From NCBI RefSeq assembly GCF_900142925.1, contig NZ_FRCN01000002.1, forward strand, positions 186,001-250,000: a stretch of DNA of 64,000 nt, written 5' to 3'. How positions within the stretch are numbered: position 1 is the first letter of the stretch; each line of letters starts with the position of its first letter. The stretch comes from Chitinophaga sp. CF418 (GTDB lineage Bacteria > Bacteroidota > Bacteroidia > Chitinophagales > Chitinophagaceae). Shown here piece by piece: positions 60,876-64,000 of the stretch. A program made the translations under genes and the position numbers. The notes below the pieces were generated by a model that worked only from the letters and a program-made list of their open reading frames with translations, made no database searches and was not told where the DNA came from.

Positions 60876-61550
60876 ATGTTTTTATTCCTTCAGCTCATAT
60901 GGTGTTGTTTCCTGTTTCCTATCGGGTCTCTGAAGGAAACGCCTCCTTATACGATTATAAAAGTGGTGTTCTCTCCCGACCGGCGGCCGGAAGATCCCAG
61001 GTCTGACAGCCTTTTCTATCAGCCTCACCGGAAACTTCGCTGGTCTGACTTCAGAGCGGCTCCTCCCCTGCGCGGTCCGAGCGCTGCGGTATCTTATACA
61101 AGCTTCGCTTATGAAGGCAGCAGCCTCCTGCGGAAAGATACCTTGCAGATCAACCTCACATTACAGGTATTCTTTGTTAAGAGCGCTTCCTGGGTCAAAT
61201 CATTTGCGAAAGACGAGTTTGCCCTGGAACATGAGCAACTCCATTTTGATATTACCTGGCTGGTTGCCCTCAGGTTTCAGCAACGCATTAAAAACATGGA
61301 ACTGAGTGCTGAAGATTTCGACAGCATCATTCAGTATCAATATATTGAGTCCTTCCGGGAAATGAACAAGTTACAGGAAGCATATGACCGGGAGACTAAT
61401 CACGGGCAGAATCCCGCTGTCCAGAAAAACTGGAAACGCTCTATAGGAGAAGCCCTGGCAACCCTGACACTGGAAGGTGCCCTTACGCCTCATTTTACTC
61501 CCTTGTCTGCAGATTCCAGCACGGTCAGCACTTTTAAAACTGCCTGGTAA
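60876..61550 (+). CDS. DUF922 putative zinc protease-like protein
   Basis: A 224-aa exported protein (signal peptide about residues 1-18) matching DUF922, a family with a possible metallopeptidase site: FALEHEQLHFDIT contains HEQLH (HExxH) near residue 120. The C-terminal part is charged. ATG at 60876 begins the signal peptide and an AGAGG-like sequence sits just upstream. The last 61 bp overlap the convergent M28 gene (61490-61550). Divergent from paaA. Peptidase activity is not established for the family. Confidence 0.82.
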   Translation: MFLFLQLIWCCFLFPIGSLKETPPYTIIKVVFSPDRRPEDPRSDSLFYQPHRKLRWSDFRAAPPLRGPSAAVSYTSFAYEGSSLLRKDTLQINLTLQVFFVKSASWVKSFAKDEFALEHEQLHFDITWLVALRFQQRIKNMELSAEDFDSIIQYQYIESFREMNKLQEAYDRETNHGQNPAVQKNWKRSIGEALATLTLEGALTPHFTPLSADSSTVSTFKTAW

Positions 61551-62398
61551 TAGAAAGATGGCTGGATGCCTTTGAACTCATCCGATACATGGTGGTAATC
61601 GGGATGGTCTTCCACACCAAAATAAAGCATGGGGATCTTTAACTTATAGAACTCATAATGGTCGCTCTGGTTGATCCAGTTATTGGATCCCTCCTCCTTT
61701 TTATCATGACCGGAAAGCACTTTAACCTGTCCGCCGGTATTGACCGCATCATCCACATATTTTTTCAGCTCGGGGAATTGGGTTAATCCACATACATACA
61801 ATTCGTTCTTATCATTCCGTCCTATCATATCCATGTTGATATTCAACACCATCTGCATAGCTGGCACCGGCGGCTGCTTCACAAAGGCCTTCGCCCCCTG
61901 CAATCCTTCCTCTTCACCGTCAAACGCCACAAAGATCATGGTATGTTCCGGCTGATGTTTTTTGTAATACGCCATCAGTCCCAACAGCCCGCCTACTCCG
62001 GAAGCATTATCGTCCGCACCGTTATAGATACTGTCTTTATCTGCCGGGGTTCCGGCTTTCACTCCCAGGTGGTCATAATGTGCTGTAACGACAATGGTGG
62101 ATTGAGATTTACCCGCAATATAGCCGAACAGATTGGTCCCCATAATCTGCTTCTCTCCTTGTTGAAAGTAAAAGGGATATTCATACGTATTGTGAAATGG
62201 AGACAACCCTATCTGCTTAAAACGCCCGATAAGATAGAACTGGGCCTGGCGGCTGCCGCGCGTACCAGCCATCCGGCCTTCATATTTGTCAGCGGAAAGG
62301 GTCTGTATATCTTTTATTAGCTGGGTCGAGTCTATTGATGACTGAGCATGTATGCCGATAGTCGATAAGAGCAGCAAGCTGTAGATGAGTATTTTCAT
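61490..62398 (-). CDS. M28 family metallopeptidase
   Basis: A 302-aa exported M28 zinc peptidase, family that trims amino-terminal residues. Signal peptide ends IHA. Metal ligands appear in VTAHYDHLG, NGADDNASG, FDGEEEGLQG and MDMIGR, and the last His in HHVSDE. Each of the two zinc ions is therefore covered. It follows feoB by 59 bp on the same strand and overlaps the convergent DUF922 gene by 61 bp. Probable periplasmic or secreted aminopeptidase. Very secure family call. Confidence 0.95.
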   Translation of the reverse strand: MKILIYSLLLLSTIGIHAQSSIDSTQLIKDIQTLSADKYEGRMAGTRGSRQAQFYLIGRFKQIGLSPFHNTYEYPFYFQQGEKQIMGTNLFGYIAGKSQSTIVVTAHYDHLGVKAGTPADKDSIYNGADDNASGVGGLLGLMAYYKKHQPEHTMIFVAFDGEEEGLQGAKAFVKQPPVPAMQMVLNINMDMIGRNDKNELYVCGLTQFPELKKYVDDAVNTGGQVKVLSGHDKKEEGSNNWINQSDHYEFYKLKIPMLYFGVEDHPDYHHVSDEFKGIQPSFYYQAVLKVLTVLESADKGVK

Positions 62399-62457
62399 AC
62401 CTTAATCTTGTTATAATGCAATATAAGGTATTTCACTGCGTGCGGCTTGTCAGCGAT

Positions 62458-64000
62458 TTATTTCAACAACTGAAAGGCAAGGAAGCCAAAGATATACGCC
62501 AATGCGGTCATATATACAAACTGGATAACCGGGTACTTCCAGGATTTCGTCTCTCTTTTTACAACAGCCAGGGTACTCATACACTGCATGGCAAAAGCGT
62601 AGAACAACATCAGCGAGATCCCGCTGGCCAGGGTATATACCGGCCGGCCATCTCTCCAGGTGGCGTTACTCATCTTTTCCCGCAGGGTGGCATCGTCATC
62701 TTCAGGAGATTCCCCCACACTGTACAGGGTGGCCATCGTACCTACAAACACCTCACGGGCCGCGAAGGAAGTAATCAACGCTATCCCGATCTTCCAGTCA
62801 TATCCCAGCGGACGGATCACCGGCTCAATGGCATGCCCTAATACGCCAGCATAGGAAGTTGCCAGTTTTTCGGATTGCAGTTCCATATCCAGCTTTTCCT
62901 TTTGTTCCGGATGGGCGGTCTTCAGCTGTTCATAATGAACGGTTACCTGATGCATCTTATCTTTAGGTCCATAAGAGGCGAGGAACCAGAGTATGATGGA
63001 GATCACCATGATCACCTTACCAGCGTCTGTTACGAAGATCTTAGCCTTCTGTACCATGGTGGTGCCTACATTCGCCCAACGGGGCGCCCTGTATACGGGC
63101 AGCTCCATGATGAAATAGCTTTTTTCCTTTATAGAGATGAATAGCTTCAGTATGGCGGCAATGAGCAGGGCCATGACAAAACCCATTAAATATAATCCCA
63201 TCATCGCTACTCCCTGGAGGTTCAGGAAGCCCAGCACGGGTTTATTGGGTATCACCAGCGCGATCATCACGGTATAGATAGGCAGACGAGCGGAACAACT
63301 CATGAGTGGCGTGATGAGGATCGTGATCAGGCGTTCCTTCCTGTTTTCAATGTTGCGGGTGGCCATGATAGCGGGCACCGCACACGCTACGCCACTTATC
63401 AGCGGCATCACTGATTTTCCGTTCAGTCCCACTTGTCTCATCAGCCTGTCAGTCAGGAAACTGATCCTGGCCATATAACCGGTATCTTCCAGCACGGTAA
63501 TGAAGGCAAACAGGATCATGATCTGAGGTATGAACACGGCGATCCCCCCGAGACCAGCAATAATGCCATTCACCAGGATATCTGTCAGCCAGTTGGCCGG
63601 CAAAACATCCTTCAGCCAACCGCTTACCGCACCAAAACCGGCCTCGATCCAGTCCATCGGGAAAGACGCCAGCCAGAATATACACTGGAACATAAAGAAC
63701 ATGATACCCAGCAGGATCACATATCCCCAGAACCGGTGCAAGAGCAGGTTGTCCAGTTTTTCGGTCTGCAGCTGTTTCTGCAAAGGGTCGGCTTCCACCA
63801 CGGTATTTTTCATGATATGCTTGATCTTTGCATACCGCTGCATGATCTCTTCCGCCTGGACCTTGGTCTTATTGAAATGATATGTTTGTAGAATGTTGGT
63901 AATAGCTAGTTTCTGGCCCCCATTCAGGAATGGCAGTTCATGGTGATTCACCGCTACATGCAGCGCAGCATAGTCACTTTTTACCTGTACATACTTCCTG
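62458..64000 (-). CDS. feoB: Ferrous iron transporter FeoB, C-terminal part (gene runs off window)
   Basis: The C-terminal half of FeoB, about 514 visible residues. The reading frame stays open to the right edge (upstream codons read ...SDYAALHVAV then NHHELPF), so the G domain and the true start lie outside the window; the GTG at 63951 is internal. The visible part holds the FeoB membrane gates (GLNGKSVMPLISGVACAVPAIMATR, split here), the block SCSARLPIYTVMIALV and a C-terminal gate FAAREVFVGTMATLYSVG. FeoB is the cytoplasmic-membrane GTP-driven Fe(II) importer. M28 gene follows 59 bp downstream. Very secure as FeoB; length cannot be judged. Confidence 0.95.
   Translation of the reverse strand, partial: RKYVQVKSDYAALHVAVNHHELPFLNGGQKLAITNILQTYHFNKTKVQAEEIMQRYAKIKHIMKNTVVEADPLQKQLQTEKLDNLLLHRFWGYVILLGIMFFMFQCIFWLASFPMDWIEAGFGAVSGWLKDVLPANWLTDILVNGIIAGLGGIAVFIPQIMILFAFITVLEDTGYMARISFLTDRLMRQVGLNGKSVMPLISGVACAVPAIMATRNIENRKERLITILITPLMSCSARLPIYTVMIALVIPNKPVLGFLNLQGVAMMGLYLMGFVMALLIAAILKLFISIKEKSYFIMELPVYRAPRWANVGTTMVQKAKIFVTDAGKVIMVISIILWFLASYGPKDKMHQVTVHYEQLKTAHPEQKEKLDMELQSEKLATSYAGVLGHAIEPVIRPLGYDWKIGIALITSFAAREVFVGTMATLYSVGESPEDDDATLREKMSNATWRDGRPVYTLASGISLMLFYAFAMQCMSTLAVVKRETKSWKYPVIQFVYMTALAYIFGFLAFQLLK

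Noticed and set aside
63951-64000. feoB starting at the GTG at 63951
   Set aside because: The frame remains open to the window edge with plausible coding sequence, and FeoB needs an upstream G domain; it is a truncated view of a longer gene.

Overview
The window looks like chromosomal DNA of a Bacteroidota member, most likely a Chitinophagaceae (Chitinophaga-like) bacterium. The basis is the predicted proteins (DUF4836 lipoprotein, META lipoprotein, E1 alpha/beta fusion, GH3/beta-lactamase fusion, many Tat-exported sugar oxidoreductases), the scarcity of Shine-Dalgarno sequences, and repeated matches to the Bacteroidota -7 promoter element TAnnTTTG just upstream of gene starts. Gene density is high, most genes are in short 1-4 gene units, and no prophage, insertion sequence or CRISPR array is visible.

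Layout. 1-8.4 kb: META lipoprotein, a two-gene unit of AlkB-like demethylase plus SIR2-like protein, typA, a membrane patatin-like lipase, haem A synthase ctaA, and a small secreted protein. 8.4-13.6 kb: a GH3-beta-lactamase fusion, adk, obgE. 13.6-18.3 kb: a collagen-like lipoprotein, other lipoproteins, a DUF2306 membrane protein, a striking 11-bp inverted/tandem repeat cluster, tRNA-Thr(CGT) and ybaB. 18.3-28.6 kb: a geranylgeranyl-reductase-like flavoprotein with DUF2891 and DUF3857/transglutaminase genes, a small ABC exporter, DUF4836, YciI, MsrB. 28.8-43.4 kb: mutL, then a region rich in sugar metabolism: a gluconokinase-like FGGY kinase, a GMC oxidoreductase with a four-Cys motif next to a gluconate-dehydrogenase-subunit-3-like Tat lipoprotein, two Tat-exported Gfo/Idh/MocA oxidoreductases, an SUMF1-domain protein and a Tat-exported TIM-barrel isomerase, with two lipoproteins and dacB between them. 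43.4-51.7 kb: YvlD-like protein, branched-chain 2-oxoacid dehydrogenase E1 fusion, a 47-aa membrane peptide, NYN-LOTUS protein, MFS transporter, then the kdnA-kdsB-kdnB operon. 51.7-56.2 kb: small stress/envelope genes (CsbD-like, YtxH, YqjE-like holin family), GH25 lysozyme and a radical SAM/SPASM enzyme. 56.4-64 kb: AI-2E family transporter, nadD, paaABCD, DUF922, M28 peptidase and the 3' part of feoB, which runs off the right edge.

How the genes fit together. The clearest pathway is kdnA-kdsB-kdnB, which in Shewanella converts Kdo to the 8-amino sugar Kdo8N and activates it with CMP, implying a modified lipopolysaccharide core. paaABCD encodes four of the five phenylacetyl-CoA epoxidase components; paaE is not adjacent. 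The sugar region resembles known periplasmic FAD-dependent sugar (3-)dehydrogenase modules, but the substrate cannot be read from sequence. The least explained items are the AlkB/SIR2-like pair, the 17.44-17.53 kb repeat, eroded C-terminal nuclease motifs in MutL, and several tiny ORFs.
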